From positions 62,001 to 126,000 of the forward strand of contig NZ_FNGM01000001.1 of NCBI RefSeq assembly GCF_900102965.1: DNA of 64,000 nucleotides, written 5' to 3'. Position 1 is the first letter of the stretch. Each line of letters opens with the position of its first letter. This DNA comes from Paenibacillus jilunlii. GTDB lineage: Bacteria; Bacillota; Bacilli; Paenibacillales; Paenibacillaceae. The notes beneath the pieces are model-generated. The model did no database searches. It was not told the DNA's origin and was given only the letters and a program-made list of their open reading frames with translations. This document shows, piece by piece, positions 18,749 through 27,487 of the stretch. Position numbers and translations under genes: made by a program.

Positions 18749-19504
18749 GTGCTCAGCCCATTTTTTTCACTACTGCTGCTGGCGTTTGCCCTAAGTTTGG
18801 ACGGATTTGGTGTTGGTATTACATATGGGCTGCGAAAAATGAAAATTCCGCTGCTCTCGATCCTGATTATCTCGCTGTGCTCGGGGATCGTTATTTATGT
18901 CTCGATGCAGGTCGGTGTGCTGCTGGCCAAGGTGGTTTCTCCGCATGCCGCTTCCAGTATTGGAGCGGTTATTCTCGTCTTGATGGGCTGCTGGTCCTTA
19001 TTCCAGATGCTTACGCAGAAGGAAAAAGAGCATGACGGTGAGAGCCCCGGTGCAGAGCACGGGCGGGCTGATCATGAAGCCCGGCTGGAAACAGCGGCCG
19101 CTTCTTCCGGGAGTGCTGCGGCGGCTGAACTCCCCCGGGCGGAAGAGGGGGAATCTCCAAAGTCAGCGGTTTTCTCGCTGGAGCTGCGGCATCTGGGTGT
19201 AGTCATCCAGATTCTCCGTACCCCTTCTTCCGCTGATATGGACGCTTCCGGCAGTATCTCCTCGGCAGAGGCGATGGTGCTCGGGATTGCGCTGTCGCTG
19301 GATGCGTTCGGCGCGGGACTTGGGGCAGCCCTGCTCGGGTTCAGTCCGGTGTCTACATCGCTGATGATTGCCCTTTTCAGCGGCACCTTCTTGCTGTTGG
19401 GAATGAAGACGGGACTGAAGCTGTCAGGAAGCTACTGGATGAAGCATGCCGCTGCACTGCCTGCGTTATTATTAATCGCAATGGGAATAATGAAGCTATT
19501 ATGA
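18749..19504 (+). CDS. ytaF: Sporulation-associated membrane protein YtaF (MntP-like)
   Basis: A 251-residue membrane protein with two homologous three-helix halves, each with a conserved LSLDxFG motif (FALSLDGFGVGITYG near residue 15 and IALSLDAFGAGLGAAL near 190). They are separated by a charged cytoplasmic segment (about 90-150) rich in Glu, Ala and Ser. This is the MntP/YtaF fold. The GTG at 18749 is chosen because GGAGG at 18736-18740 is 8 bases away; the TTG at 18743 is too close. It lies between mutM and coaE as in B. subtilis. Confidence 0.87.
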   Translation: MLSPFFSLLLLAFALSLDGFGVGITYGLRKMKIPLLSILIISLCSGIVIYVSMQVGVLLAKVVSPHAASSIGAVILVLMGCWSLFQMLTQKEKEHDGESPGAEHGRADHEARLETAAASSGSAAAAELPRAEEGESPKSAVFSLELRHLGVVIQILRTPSSADMDASGSISSAEAMVLGIALSLDAFGAGLGAALLGFSPVSTSLMIALFSGTFLLLGMKTGLKLSGSYWMKHAAALPALLLIAMGIMKLL

Positions 19505-19513
19505 GGTGAGTAC

Positions 19514-20110
19514 ATGATTATGGGCTTAACTGGAGGCATTGCCTCCGGAAAAAGCACCGTATCCGCAATGTTTGTGGATAAGGGAGCAGTGCTGGTGGAT
19601 GCGGATGTCATTGCCAGAGAAGTAATGCTCCCCGGTCACCCGGTGCTGGCCGCTGCCGTCCAGCAGTTCGGAGAAGGCATCCTGCTGCCGGATGGCACAC
19701 TGAACCGGGCCAGGCTTGGAGAGATCGTTTTTAATCATTCTGAAGCCCGGCAGAAGCTGAATGATCTGACCCATCCGGCGATCCGCCGGGAAATCAAGAA
19801 CCGTATGTATGCTTTAGAGCAGGAAGACCCGGAGCGTTTGACCCTTGTAGATATTCCACTGCTGTATGAATCTGAACTGGACAATCTGTTTCAGGAGATC
19901 ATAGTAGTCTATGTTCCCCGTGAGCTGCAGCTGGCCCGCCTGATGGAACGTAGCGGCCTGACGCATGAGCAGGCTGAAGGCAGACTGCAGGCCCAGATGG
20001 ATATTGAGCTGAAGCGCAGCAGGGCCAACTATATCATTGACAACAGCCGTGATCTGGCTTATGCGAAGCAGCAGGTTGATGTGCTGTGGGACAGGCTGGG
20101 TCTGTTATGA
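19514..20110 (+). CDS. coaE: Dephospho-CoA kinase
   Basis: A 198-residue P-loop kinase catalysing the last step of coenzyme A synthesis. Walker A is GLTGGIASGKST, the LID region includes DLTHPAIRREI and the base-binding region VDIPLLYES. The ATG at 19514 follows GAGGTGAG and lies 9 bases after ytaF, so they are co-transcribed. Its TGA overlaps the next start (ATGA), indicating translational coupling with the transglycosylase gene. Confidence 0.96.
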   Translation: MIMGLTGGIASGKSTVSAMFVDKGAVLVDADVIAREVMLPGHPVLAAAVQQFGEGILLPDGTLNRARLGEIVFNHSEARQKLNDLTHPAIRREIKNRMYALEQEDPERLTLVDIPLLYESELDNLFQEIIVVYVPRELQLARLMERSGLTHEQAEGRLQAQMDIELKRSRANYIIDNSRDLAYAKQQVDVLWDRLGLL

Positions 20111-20670
20111 AATGGCTGCGTAAAAAAAGGGTGCTGCTCCTGCTGTTTATTGGTTTTACGGCCGTTCTATTCTTGAGTACGAACTGGATGTCCTGGTTTT
20201 ATCCCATTTACTATAAAAATGAAATTCGCAAGCACAGCACCACCTATGAGATAGACCCGTTCCTTGTGGCGGCGATCATCCGGGTGGAGACGAACTTCAA
20301 AACCGGCCGTGAGTCCAAAAAGGGAGCACTCGGCCTGATGCAGCTGATGCCGGATACCGCCAAGTGGGCGCTTGAAAAGGCCAAGCTGCCGGATGTATCC
20401 CTGGAGAGGCTGAAGGAAGAGCCTTCGGCCAACATCGAGTTGGGCACCTGGTATCTGTCCTCCCTGTCCCGGAAGTTCGAGGGCAACCGCATAGCAGTTA
20501 TTGCTGCTTACAACGCGGGTCCGGGGAAGGTGCAGCGCTGGCTGGATGAAGGTGACTGGGACGGCACCGAGGCTGCGGTGAAGAATATCCCGATCGGCGA
20601 GACTCGTCACTATGTGCAGCGTGTGATTTATTATTACGACCAATATTCGGAAATCTATAATGAGTTTTAA
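20107..20670 (+). CDS. Membrane-anchored lytic transglycosylase (SLT domain)
   Basis: A 187-residue protein with an N-terminal signal anchor (about 7-27) and an SLT/goose-lysozyme-like domain. The catalytic Glu is in AAIIRVETNF, followed by GALGLMQLMPDTA and the AAYNAGPGKVQRW motif. It cleaves peptidoglycan glycan strands outside the membrane. Start overlaps the coaE stop by four bases. The small size and the place after coaE match the YjbJ/YtgP-like short transglycosylases of bacilli. A strong bidirectional terminator follows. Confidence 0.92.
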   Translation: MKWLRKKRVLLLLFIGFTAVLFLSTNWMSWFYPIYYKNEIRKHSTTYEIDPFLVAAIIRVETNFKTGRESKKGALGLMQLMPDTAKWALEKAKLPDVSLERLKEEPSANIELGTWYLSSLSRKFEGNRIAVIAAYNAGPGKVQRWLDEGDWDGTEAAVKNIPIGETRHYVQRVIYYYDQYSEIYNEF

Positions 20671-20680
20671 CCTGTATGTA

Positions 20681-20724
20681 AAAAGAAGTATTAAACAGTC
20701 CGAAGACCGTTCAATACTTCTTAG
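20681..20724. terminator. Bidirectional terminator between transglycosylase and SASP genes
   Basis: An 18-base near-perfect stem, AAGAAGTATTAAACAGTC (20683-20700) with GACCGTTCAATACTTCTT (20705-20722), and an A-run on the left serving the minus-strand SASP transcript. Confidence 0.9.
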
Positions 20725-20743
20725 GCAAGCTTATGGGGACAGG

Positions 20744-20962
20744 TTATCTGAACTGACCTGCCAGTGATTGTTCAGCCAGAGTTACAAGACGTTTGGTGAT
20801 GAAACCACCGATCGAACCGTTTTCGTAAGAAGTTTTATTGCCTTGGTATCCGTCTGGGGAGAGGGTAATACCGAGTTCTTGGGCAACTTCAAATTTCAGT
20901 TGTTCCAAGGCACCGCGTGCGTTCGGAGCTACAAGGTTATTGGAGCTGTTGTTTTGGCTCAT
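20744..20962 (-). CDS. Alpha/beta-type small acid-soluble spore protein
   Basis: A 72-residue DNA-coating spore protein. The germination protease site region KFEVAQELGI and the C-terminal NGSIGGFITKRLVTLAEQSLAG are diagnostic for the family. It protects spore DNA and is degraded in germination, and is normally made in the forespore under sigma G. AGGAGGTGAAC precedes the ATG. This gene is direct evidence that the host makes endospores. Confidence 0.96.
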   Translation of the reverse strand: MSQNNSSNNLVAPNARGALEQLKFEVAQELGITLSPDGYQGNKTSYENGSIGGFITKRLVTLAEQSLAGQFR

Positions 20963-21122
20963 TGCTGTTCACCTCCTATCGGTTGGTAACAGTATTATGT
21001 GCTGGACATGCCATCTTCATAACAACAAAAAAACGGTGATTTATGGAAATTAGAATGAACCTCTTCAGGCGCCGGACACCTGCCGGGCCGGGAAGGTACC
21101 TATATTGCAAAAGGAAGTGATT

Positions 21123-21605
21123 ATGCTTATGAAATGCCCTTACTGCGATCACACCAATACCAAAGTGCTTGACTCGCGTCCGGCCAACGAGAATAAGTCA
21201 ATCCGCCGCAGGCGGGAATGCGAATCATGCAGCCGGCGGTTTACAACCTTTGAGATGATCGAAGAAACGCCGCTGATCGTGATCAAAAAAGGCGGCAGCC
21301 GCGAGGAATTCAGCCGCGACAAAATTCTGCGCGGCCTTATCCGCGCCTGTGAAAAACGTCCCGTCTCCGTCGAACGCCTGGAGGTCATCGTCTCCGAGGT
21401 CGAGAAATCTTTGCGCGGCATCGCCTTAGCCGAAGTGGAGAGCCGCCAGATCGGCGAGCTGGTCATGGAACAGCTGTACCCAGTGGATGAAGTCGCTTAC
21501 GTCCGCTTCGCCTCCGTCTACCGCCAGTTCAAGGACATTAACATGTTCATGAAGGAACTGAAGGGCCTGCTGTCCAAGGGCACAGGGGAGCTGGAGGGAT
21601 TGTAG
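21123..21605 (+). CDS. nrdR: Transcriptional repressor NrdR
   Basis: A 160-residue repressor of ribonucleotide reductase genes. The N-terminal zinc ribbon has CPYC and CESC pairs around [14 protein letters not shown]; an ATP-cone domain (about 48-140) begins [21 protein letters not shown] 21123 is chosen because GGAAGTGATT is about 7 bases upstream; ATG 21129 is possible. Normal family length is about 150-160. It follows the coaE block with the convergent SASP gene between. Confidence 0.96.
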   Translation: MLMKCPYCDHTNTKVLDSRPANENKSIRRRRECESCSRRFTTFEMIEETPLIVIKKGGSREEFSRDKILRGLIRACEKRPVSVERLEVIVSEVEKSLRGIALAEVESRQIGELVMEQLYPVDEVAYVRFASVYRQFKDINMFMKELKGLLSKGTGELEGL

Positions 21606-22066
21606 GGGCGTGACATATGCAACAAGTGATTTACGGGTCAATGAAGGATTCCTGCAAGCGGTCTACGGGTTCCTATGGGGGATCATCCAGCGGACATGCC
21701 TCTCCGTAGGATACAGGCTGTGTATGCTTTGTTACTAAAAGAATAAGCTGCCGCTATCCTGGGCGGCTTATTGCCAGTATCGGAGCAGCGAGTGGAAATA
21801 AGTGAGTAGTTCAAAGCTAAGTGGAAATAGTATAACTAATTCGCCCAATTTGTTGCGTTTGCGGAGATTAGTGGGATTTTGTACACCTAATTCATGCATA
21901 TTCATCCGAAACGACCGTTTTTATCAGAATTAGTGGTACTTTTTCCCACATAGGATAATCCATAAGCCGAATGGGCTCGATTAGTTATACTTTTTCCACT
22001 TCAGTCATAGACAAAGTTAAGCCGAAGGAACCAATCATCGCCTCAATAACTTTTTTAATAAAAGTG
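21606..22066. other. Gap between nrdR and the tRNA promoter
   Basis: No plausible gene. A short hairpin AGCCGCC-like/GGCGGCTT lies at about 21748-21770 and could terminate nrdR. The rest is repeat locus D. Confidence 0.5.
21791..22001. repeat. Dispersed multi-unit intergenic repeat, locus D
   Basis: Forward-type units AGTGGAAATAAGTGAGTAGTT (21791) and AAGTGGAAATAGTATAACTAA (about 21820); a middle unit with GATTAGTGGGATTTTGTACACC (about 21868); inverted-type units TTAGTGGTACTTTTTCCCA (about 21934) and TTAGTTATACTTTTTCCACTT (about 21981). The layout resembles locus E. Confidence 0.65.
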
Positions 22067-22095
22067 TTGACATAGATCCCGATATTTTATATTAT
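22067..22095 (+). promoter_or_regulatory. tRNA operon promoter
   Basis: Consensus TTGACA (22067-22072), 17-base spacer, TATTAT (22090-22095), followed by a GC-containing leader and then the two tRNA genes. Confidence 0.8.
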
Positions 22096-22193
22096 ATAGA
22101 AGTCGCCTACGAAACATTAATCAACTAAGCGGCATAAATGTTACTCCTTAAGTCAGTTTTTAGAATACATATTGTAGTTCTAAAACGGGTCAT

Positions 22194-22269
22194 GGGGCCA
22201 TAGCTCAGCTGGGAGAGCGCATCGCTGGCAGCGATGAGGTCAGGGGTTCGATCCCCCTTGGCTCCACCA
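22194..22269 (+). tRNA. tRNA-Ala (GGC)
   Basis: Complete cloverleaf with encoded CCA. The acceptor stem GGGGCCA/TGGCTCC has one G-U pair. The D arm is GCTC...GAGC, the anticodon arm CATCG-CTGGCAG-CGATG gives GGC, and the T arm is AGGGG-TTCGATC-CCCCT. Discriminator A at 22266 is followed by CCA. Confidence 0.96.
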
Positions 22270-22281
22270 ATAACATCATAT

Positions 22282-22354
<73 letters not shown>

Positions 22355-22363
22355 TCACAGAAG

Positions 22364-22387
22364 AAACGGCAGAGATGCCGTTTTTTT
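22364..22387 (+). terminator. Terminator of the tRNA operon
   Basis: AAACGGCA (22364-22371), loop, TGCCGTTT (22376-22383), then a T-run. Confidence 0.9.
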
Positions 22388-22710
22388 GCTGTTTCGGGAT
22401 GCGGGAGGAATAAGCGGGGAGCGGAGAGGGGGACTACACTGATCTGTTTGTGACTACAACGGAGAGGTGAAATGCCAACGCCAATTGCTAAAAGACACCT
22501 GCCGATACCGAATGCGAACGCCGACCACCAGATACGAGCGTCTGCCCGCTAACCCCAAAACCCAGCATCAGACTAACCACTACTTCCCGGAATTCCTTGC
22601 AGACTCCGCTTCCAGCCAAGTTAATGTAAAAGAAGAATCCGTCACGATGAATTTACCAATAAAAGCTAGGACAAAAAGCTAACATTGCTTGGACTCTCCA
22701 CAATCGAAGG
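22388..22710. other. Gap after tRNA-Lys
   Basis: About 320 bases with no recognisable gene, repeat or RNA. A 71-codon open frame here has no ribosome site and an atypical composition, so I do not call it. Confidence 0.5.
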
Positions 22711-23065
22711 TTAAGCAATGGGTAAAGTGGTACAAACCATCCAGTGGAGCAAGCAATGCCGTCGGCATAAATCCTTGAACCTCCTGACATCAAGATCTCT
22801 GGCATGCGGTCCGTAGCCTTGAATTTCAATCCCGTCTTTCACACCTCCAGGCATATAAGTCAAATCCAGATAACGGTAGCCGTTATTGAAATCACGCACC
22901 TCTCATTCAGGAAACAGGTGGTCAAAACGCGAGGAATTGTATACAGTTGTCCTTCACTTGTCAATAAAACGATGGAGGTTAAAAGATCATATTGACTTTC
23001 TAAAATAGAGTGGATACAATGATGCCAATAGGAAACGTAGTTACCGATTTGTGGTAATTCTTAAC
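22711..23065 (-). pseudogene. Decayed gene of unknown function with frameshift
   Basis: On the minus strand a frame from about 23063 to 22890 reads LPQIGNYVSYWHHC...ESQYDLLTSIVLLTSEGQLYTIPRVL, then shifts into a second frame from about 22899 to 22711 reading DFNNGYRYLDLTYMPGG and IEIQGYGPHARDLDVRRF. The two blocks make one continuous protein-like sequence broken by a frameshift near 22890-22900. The start is not identifiable. The IEIQGYG...RRFKDLCRRHCLL segment resembles nuclease-fold or conserved Paenibacillus hypothetical proteins, but I cannot name the family. It lies in a decayed stretch with two further pseudogenes. Confidence 0.5.
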
Positions 23066-23149
23066 TTTCATGAGAGAAGCAAATTACTTCCGAGCAACGG
23101 TAACGGTGTTTCTATAATATAACATAGTATCGAAAAGGAGAGCAGCACT

Positions 23150-23356
23150 ATGAAAAATAAGGGGAAATAGGCGCTCGTCACGGGAGCTTGTTCCGGTATT
23201 GGAGAACAATTCGCGAGGCAATGGCGCAGTTGGCGCGATTCATTACACGAAAGCAAGGTCTTCGGCTTGTTGCAGGGCATGCTTCGTCCGCGCAAAGGCT
23301 CCAGTAAGAATAACAATCCGGGCAATCAATCCGATCTTGTAGGGAGGACAAATACA
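23150..23356 (+). pseudogene. Short-chain dehydrogenase remnant with in-frame stop
   Basis: After AAAAGGAGAGCAGC, an ATG at 23150 reads MKNKGK, an in-frame TAG, then ALVTGACSGIGEQFARQ. This is the N-terminal TGxxxGIG cofactor motif of an SDR protein. The rest of the Rossmann domain is deleted and the frame runs on into unrelated residues (GLLQGMLRPRKGSSKNN) up to the next gene. It is a dead fragment. An intact SDR gene lies about 1 kb downstream. Confidence 0.7.
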
Positions 23357-24215
23357 ATGAAAGCTATACAATTGACAAACAATTTGGGTCTTGAGGAATT
23401 GACCCTCGTGGAACGCGACATCCCAACGCCAGGCGTTTATGAGGTGCTGATCCGCATGAGGGCAGCGTCTCTCAATTACCGGGATCTAATGGTCCTGAGC
23501 GGAGGTATTAAAAGAAAGTCTGGGAGGTCCATTGAACGGAGTAGCAGCAGAGTATGTCGTTTTACATGAAGATGGAGTGGTCCCTATTCCCGATCACCTT
23601 TCGTGGGAAGAGGCTGCAACCTTACCGATCGCGTCATTAACCGCATGGAGTATGCTGATTGAATACGGTGGTTTGCAAGCAGGCGATACCCTGCTGCTGC
23701 AGGGAACAGGCGGTGTTTCCATCTTCGGCCTTCAATTCTCTATTATGGCCGGAGCACGAGCGATCATCACATCGAGCAGCAACGCCAAGCTGGAACGGGC
23801 AAAAGCTCTCGGCGCATGGCAAACAATCAACTATTCCGAAGTTCCCGATTGGGATCAGAAGGTACTCGAGCTGACTGATGGCGGCGTCGATCATGTGCTG
23901 GATGTCGGAGGAGCCGCAACGATGGTGAAATCCATCAATGCGCTTCGTACAGGAGGGACCGTGAGTATGGTCGGGTTCTTATCCGGCTTGACCATTTCGG
24001 AATACGATGTTACCGGTATTTTGCAGAAAGCCGCAACCGTTCGCGGCAGTCAAGTCGGCAACAGGGATCACTTGGAAAAGATGAATCGAGCGATTGCCCA
24101 TCATCGTTTACATCCCGTCATCGACCGTGTATTCCCTCTAGATCGAATTGGAGAAGCTTTCGCGCTCTTGGCTGAAGGAAAGCAATACTTTGGTAAAATC
24201 GTAGTCCAAATCTAA
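23357..24215 (+). pseudogene. Zinc-independent MDR alcohol dehydrogenase, internally deleted and frameshifted
   Basis: Two frames belong to one medium-chain dehydrogenase/reductase. Frame 1, from ATG 23357 after AGGGAGGA, reads MKAIQLTNNLGLEEL...AASLNYRDLMVLSGG. Frame 2, from about 23520, reads LGGPLNGVAAEYVVLHEDGVV, a cofactor loop GTGGVSIFGLQF and ends GKIVVQI at 24215. The expected segment between (SDGAGEV...GDRV-type, roughly 50-70 residues) is missing at the 23505-23520 junction. So the deletion removed the catalytic-domain middle and shifted the frame. The downstream part is otherwise well preserved, suggesting a recent event. Confidence 0.8.
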
Positions 24216-24341
24216 AATCTCTCAAAAATGACATAGGAGGCGCTTTAATACTCAATAAACCAGTTAACGGCACCTGAAGGCAGCAAGGTCCTTCATCGCG
24301 TGCTTTTAACAAAATAAGGTTGGAATCTGGGAGGGTGCGAA

Positions 24342-25130
24342 ATGGATCTGGATAATTTGGAGCTATCTTGGAATGAGAAGGAGAGTCTGACCGGCAAAGT
24401 AGCCTTGGTGACAGGCGCTAGCAGTGGAATCGGGGCATCGATCGCCAGGAAACTGGTAAAGCGCGGCGCCCATGTGACGGTAGTGGCACGTCGACGGGAC
24501 CGATTGGATGAGCTGGTTCAGGAATTGCATAAAGAAGGATTGTACGAGGTTATGGCGGTACCTGCTGATATACAAAAGGCTGAAACAGTACAGCATGTGG
24601 TCAATGAAACGATTAACCGCTGGGGCCGTCTTGATATTATTGTCGCCAATGCCGGATTCGGGTATCGAAGTCCTTTGGCAGAAGTAGATCTGGAAAGATG
24701 GGAGGAGCTGTACAAGACGAATGTACACGGTCTAATGTTGACGCTGCACTATGGGCTTCCGCCCATGCTGGGTCAGGGCAAGGGAGATGTCATCATCATC
24801 TCCTCCATTGCCGGCAAGGAAGTGATTGCCGGAGGAGGTCCATACAGCGCTACCAAATACGGCGTTAACGCCATAGCGTCTGCATTACGTTTGGAGACAA
24901 TCAATCAGGGGATTCGCATTACGACGATTCAGCCCGGAGCGGTGGCAACGGAATTTTCTCAGGTGGCCGGGTATTCCGAGGATGAAATACGCGCGTTTGC
25001 TTCGAAAGTCCTGCCGTTGCATCCCGATGATGTTGCAGAGGCGGCACTCTATGCATTGGAGCAGCCGGAGCATGTCAGCATTCCGGAACTAACCATTATG
25101 CCTTCAAGGCAAGCCCAGCGGTTCAAATAA
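24342..25130 (+). CDS. Short-chain dehydrogenase/reductase
   Basis: A 262-residue classical SDR oxidoreductase. The cofactor motif TGASSGIG is at about residues 24-31, RR after the second strand suggests NADP(H), NAG is at about 104-106, and the catalytic tetrad is N (KTNVHG), S (IISSIAG) and YxxxK (YSATK). The ending MPSRQ is typical of YdfG-like serine/3-hydroxy acid dehydrogenases, but the substrate is unknown. GGGAGGGTG precedes the ATG. It is the only intact gene of the 22.7-25.1 kb stretch and is followed by a terminator. Confidence 0.9.
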   Translation: MDLDNLELSWNEKESLTGKVALVTGASSGIGASIARKLVKRGAHVTVVARRRDRLDELVQELHKEGLYEVMAVPADIQKAETVQHVVNETINRWGRLDIIVANAGFGYRSPLAEVDLERWEELYKTNVHGLMLTLHYGLPPMLGQGKGDVIIISSIAGKEVIAGGGPYSATKYGVNAIASALRLETINQGIRITTIQPGAVATEFSQVAGYSEDEIRAFASKVLPLHPDDVAEAALYALEQPEHVSIPELTIMPSRQAQRFK

Positions 25131-25150
25131 AACGACGTCTAAATAGTAAT

Positions 25151-25190
25151 AAAAGATCCGTCCCAGATGTGGCAACGGATCTTTTGTTTT
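25151..25190 (+). terminator. Terminator after the SDR gene
   Basis: AAAAGATCCGT (25151-25161) pairs with ACGGATCTTTT (25175-25185), then GTTTTTCC. Confidence 0.9.
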
Positions 25191-25379
25191 TCCTAGGGCA
25201 AGAGCGAACCCCTTTAGTGGTTCGGACTGCACGCAGCAATTTATATGGGATATTGTGTTACGTTAGCTTAGGCTAGTGTAATGAATGAGTCTTGTTAAGG
25301 GTTCATCGTAACATCGTATGGATCTTAGCTAAAGGGGGCGTTTCTGGGAAGCTCTTACTCATTCCATCTAAAGTGATCA

Positions 25380-26687
25380 TTATTTGCTGCCGGCTTCCCA
25401 TCTCAGATTCCAGTTATAATATTGATCCAATTCCTGGTGCCCGCCAAAATATTCCACGAGTCTCTCCACGCTGAAGGTCTCATCATTCTGATTACGGATC
25501 ATGGCGATGGCACACATCCCTTTATTATTGTTATGCTCATCCAGCCGGACCTCGATCTCCGGTCCGCCCTGCTGCTTGATGGTTACAAGGGCGTCAGCCT
25601 CCGACCAGTTCGTGATTCCCTCATAGATAAAAGCAAAGATAACAATTCTGCTGATTTCCGAAAGATAATGGCCATTAATCCGCAGATTCTCGCCCGTGGC
25701 TATGGACCCGGTGCGGTCATCCCCGTCCAGGGAGATGTAAGGCGGCCTGTTCAAGCTTCCGAAGGATTCACCGAGTGCTTGGACAGAGCCTTTGATGCCA
25801 TTTTTTAATTCAAACAGACAACCAAGATCAAGGTCGACACCTTTACTTCCGAACCAGCCCGATGATTTTTTCTGATACCAGTTGAGATTGATCAGGATCT
25901 CGCCCAGGGATTCCGTCCCTTTCTGGAGATTGATCTTCTCCCCGCGTTTTTTAAGCAGGATAGTATTGAGATTTAAAGGCGGGGCTAGAGGTGATGCAGG
26001 TGAAGAGGGGGGCACATCATTCGGCGTCTTAGGCCGTGGCCGCAGCTCTGGGAGAACAAAGGGGGGCTGCTGCGATTGAATTACCGGGTCAGCAGGTAGA
26101 ACTGACGGCAGTATGTTATTGACCTTTATCCCGTAACTTTCGCATAGGGCGGCTAAGCCCCCTGCATATCCGGAACCCACAGCGCTGAATTTCCATTCAT
26201 TATGGTATCTATAGATTTCTCCGGCGACAATGGCGGTCTCTATGGAAAAATCTTTACCCAGCCTGTAGCGGAGAAGTTCCGTTCCATCGGCAGCGTTGAT
26301 GATCCGTAAATACATATCTTCCAATAGCGAGAAGTTTTGCAGCCGTTTCTCACCTTCATAAATCGTTAGTGCGAATGCAATCCGTTCATAATCTGCAGGT
26401 ATTTGACTGAGCTCGACAGCGATTTGAGTGTTGTCGGTTAACCCTGTGTAGGCTCTTTTATCGGACTGCAATATCGCTACGGACTGGTTCGGAGTAGAAG
26501 GATTACCATAAAAAATAAGGTCTTCATCTTTAGAAACAGTCTGGGACGGTGTAAGCAAAAACACAGAAAAATCAACCTCAACCTCAGATCTTGTATTGTG
26601 CCAGCCCATTCCTACTATAATACGGGTAAGGAGAGGATTGTCTTTCGTTAAGTTGCATTTTTGTCCCTTTATTAGATCAAATGTCAT
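25380..26687 (-). CDS. Tandem TerD-domain stress protein
   Basis: A 435-residue protein with two TerD/TerA-like domains. The first (about 1-185) has LLTRIIVGMGWHN, VDFSVFLL and a calcium-site-like DGTELLRYRLGKDFS. A Pro-rich linker (about 200-240) follows. The second (about 245-430) has ILINLNWYQ, GVDLDLGCLFEL, DDRTG and LDEHNNNKGMCAIAMIRN. TerD proteins bind calcium and occur with tellurite-resistance and chemical-stress operons; direct function is unsettled. It is downstream of an unknown gene (56-base gap) and they probably form an operon. Other ter genes (terC, ATP-grasp, HAD) are absent from the neighbourhood. Confidence 0.88.
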   Translation of the reverse strand: MTFDLIKGQKCNLTKDNPLLTRIIVGMGWHNTRSEVEVDFSVFLLTPSQTVSKDEDLIFYGNPSTPNQSVAILQSDKRAYTGLTDNTQIAVELSQIPADYERIAFALTIYEGEKRLQNFSLLEDMYLRIINAADGTELLRYRLGKDFSIETAIVAGEIYRYHNEWKFSAVGSGYAGGLAALCESYGIKVNNILPSVLPADPVIQSQQPPFVLPELRPRPKTPNDVPPSSPASPLAPPLNLNTILLKKRGEKINLQKGTESLGEILINLNWYQKKSSGWFGSKGVDLDLGCLFELKNGIKGSVQALGESFGSLNRPPYISLDGDDRTGSIATGENLRINGHYLSEISRIVIFAFIYEGITNWSEADALVTIKQQGGPEIEVRLDEHNNNKGMCAIAMIRNQNDETFSVERLVEYFGGHQELDQYYNWNLRWEAGSK

Positions 26688-26742
26688 TAGAACCAGCCTT
26701 TCAAAAGATTAGTAGAGCTCGGATCAATACCTGGGGAGATTA

Positions 26743-27303
26743 TCATCTGCCGCGTCTTCCGGCGTCGAGATTTGGACCGTTCAGACTGGATAGCATATCC
26801 AAGGCATGTTCGTAAATACGGACAATATCCTGTACTTTTTGGAACTCCGGATCCGAGGGACCCAGATTGTCCATGAACATACGCTGGAGGATTTCTCTAT
26901 AAAAGGAGATACGGCTTCCGACAAGACTACATTCGTAATCAATGACCTCTTCAACCGAATGCTGCTGAACAAATTCCATCAGGTCATCAGCCGGATTATC
27001 GGGAGACTCCCGCTCATTGCGTGCGGCAATCGGAGTGTTAACATTTTCGAGGTTGACGGTGGAACGTATATCGGTGAAGAGAATACCCTCTTTCGCCAGC
27101 ATGACCTGAAAAGGCTTGTGCTTGAACAACTCTTGTACAACAAGAGCGCACATCGTCTGATTCCTCAGCAGGATACCGTCAAAGGGGTGAAGAACCCATC
27201 CCATGTCATCCCTGTACAGGCTGAACGTGAAGTACTCGCCTCCATATTCATATTTCAGATTAATCGTAGTCTCTGAAGTAAGCTCGTATTGAAATGCATC
27301 CAT
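26743..27303 (-). CDS. Conserved-looking hypothetical protein upstream of the TerD gene
   Basis: A 186-residue acidic protein I do not recognise. The N-terminal half looks beta-rich (YELTSETTINLKYEYGGEYFTFSLYRDD) and the C-terminal half helical (DDLMEFVQQHSVEEVIDYECSLVG...IVRIYEHALDML). No signal peptide or membrane helix. GGGAGGCGC precedes the ATG. It is the first gene of a two-gene unit with the tandem TerD protein, so a role with that protein is inferred from context only. Confidence 0.75.
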   Translation of the reverse strand: MDAFQYELTSETTINLKYEYGGEYFTFSLYRDDMGWVLHPFDGILLRNQTMCALVVQELFKHKPFQVMLAKEGILFTDIRSTVNLENVNTPIAARNERESPDNPADDLMEFVQQHSVEEVIDYECSLVGSRISFYREILQRMFMDNLGPSDPEFQKVQDIVRIYEHALDMLSSLNGPNLDAGRRGR

Positions 27304-27401
27304 TCAAATTTGCGCCTCCCGCTTCTTCTTGTGATTCTATTAGCATAGCAGAATATGGGGAATCTTGGGAGAGCGGATTTTCAAAGAGCGCGAATGGGAA
27401 A

Positions 27402-27445
27402 AGTAATAGACCGCACCTTTTGGACTGGCGCGGTCTATTACTTTT
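27402..27445 (-). terminator. Terminator of the ABC/hydrolase operon
   Basis: AGTAATAGACCGC and GCGGTCTATTACT form a 13-base stem with T-runs on both strands. It terminates the minus-strand operon ending at 27488. Confidence 0.85.
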
Positions 27446-27487
27446 TGTCATCCTTTCCTAAGCATGTGAACAGCACGAATCATATCG

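Noticed and set aside
22467..22682. 71-codon frame after the tRNA operon
   Set aside because: No plausible ribosome site, atypical composition (many Thr, Arg, Gln and Asn) and no family resemblance.
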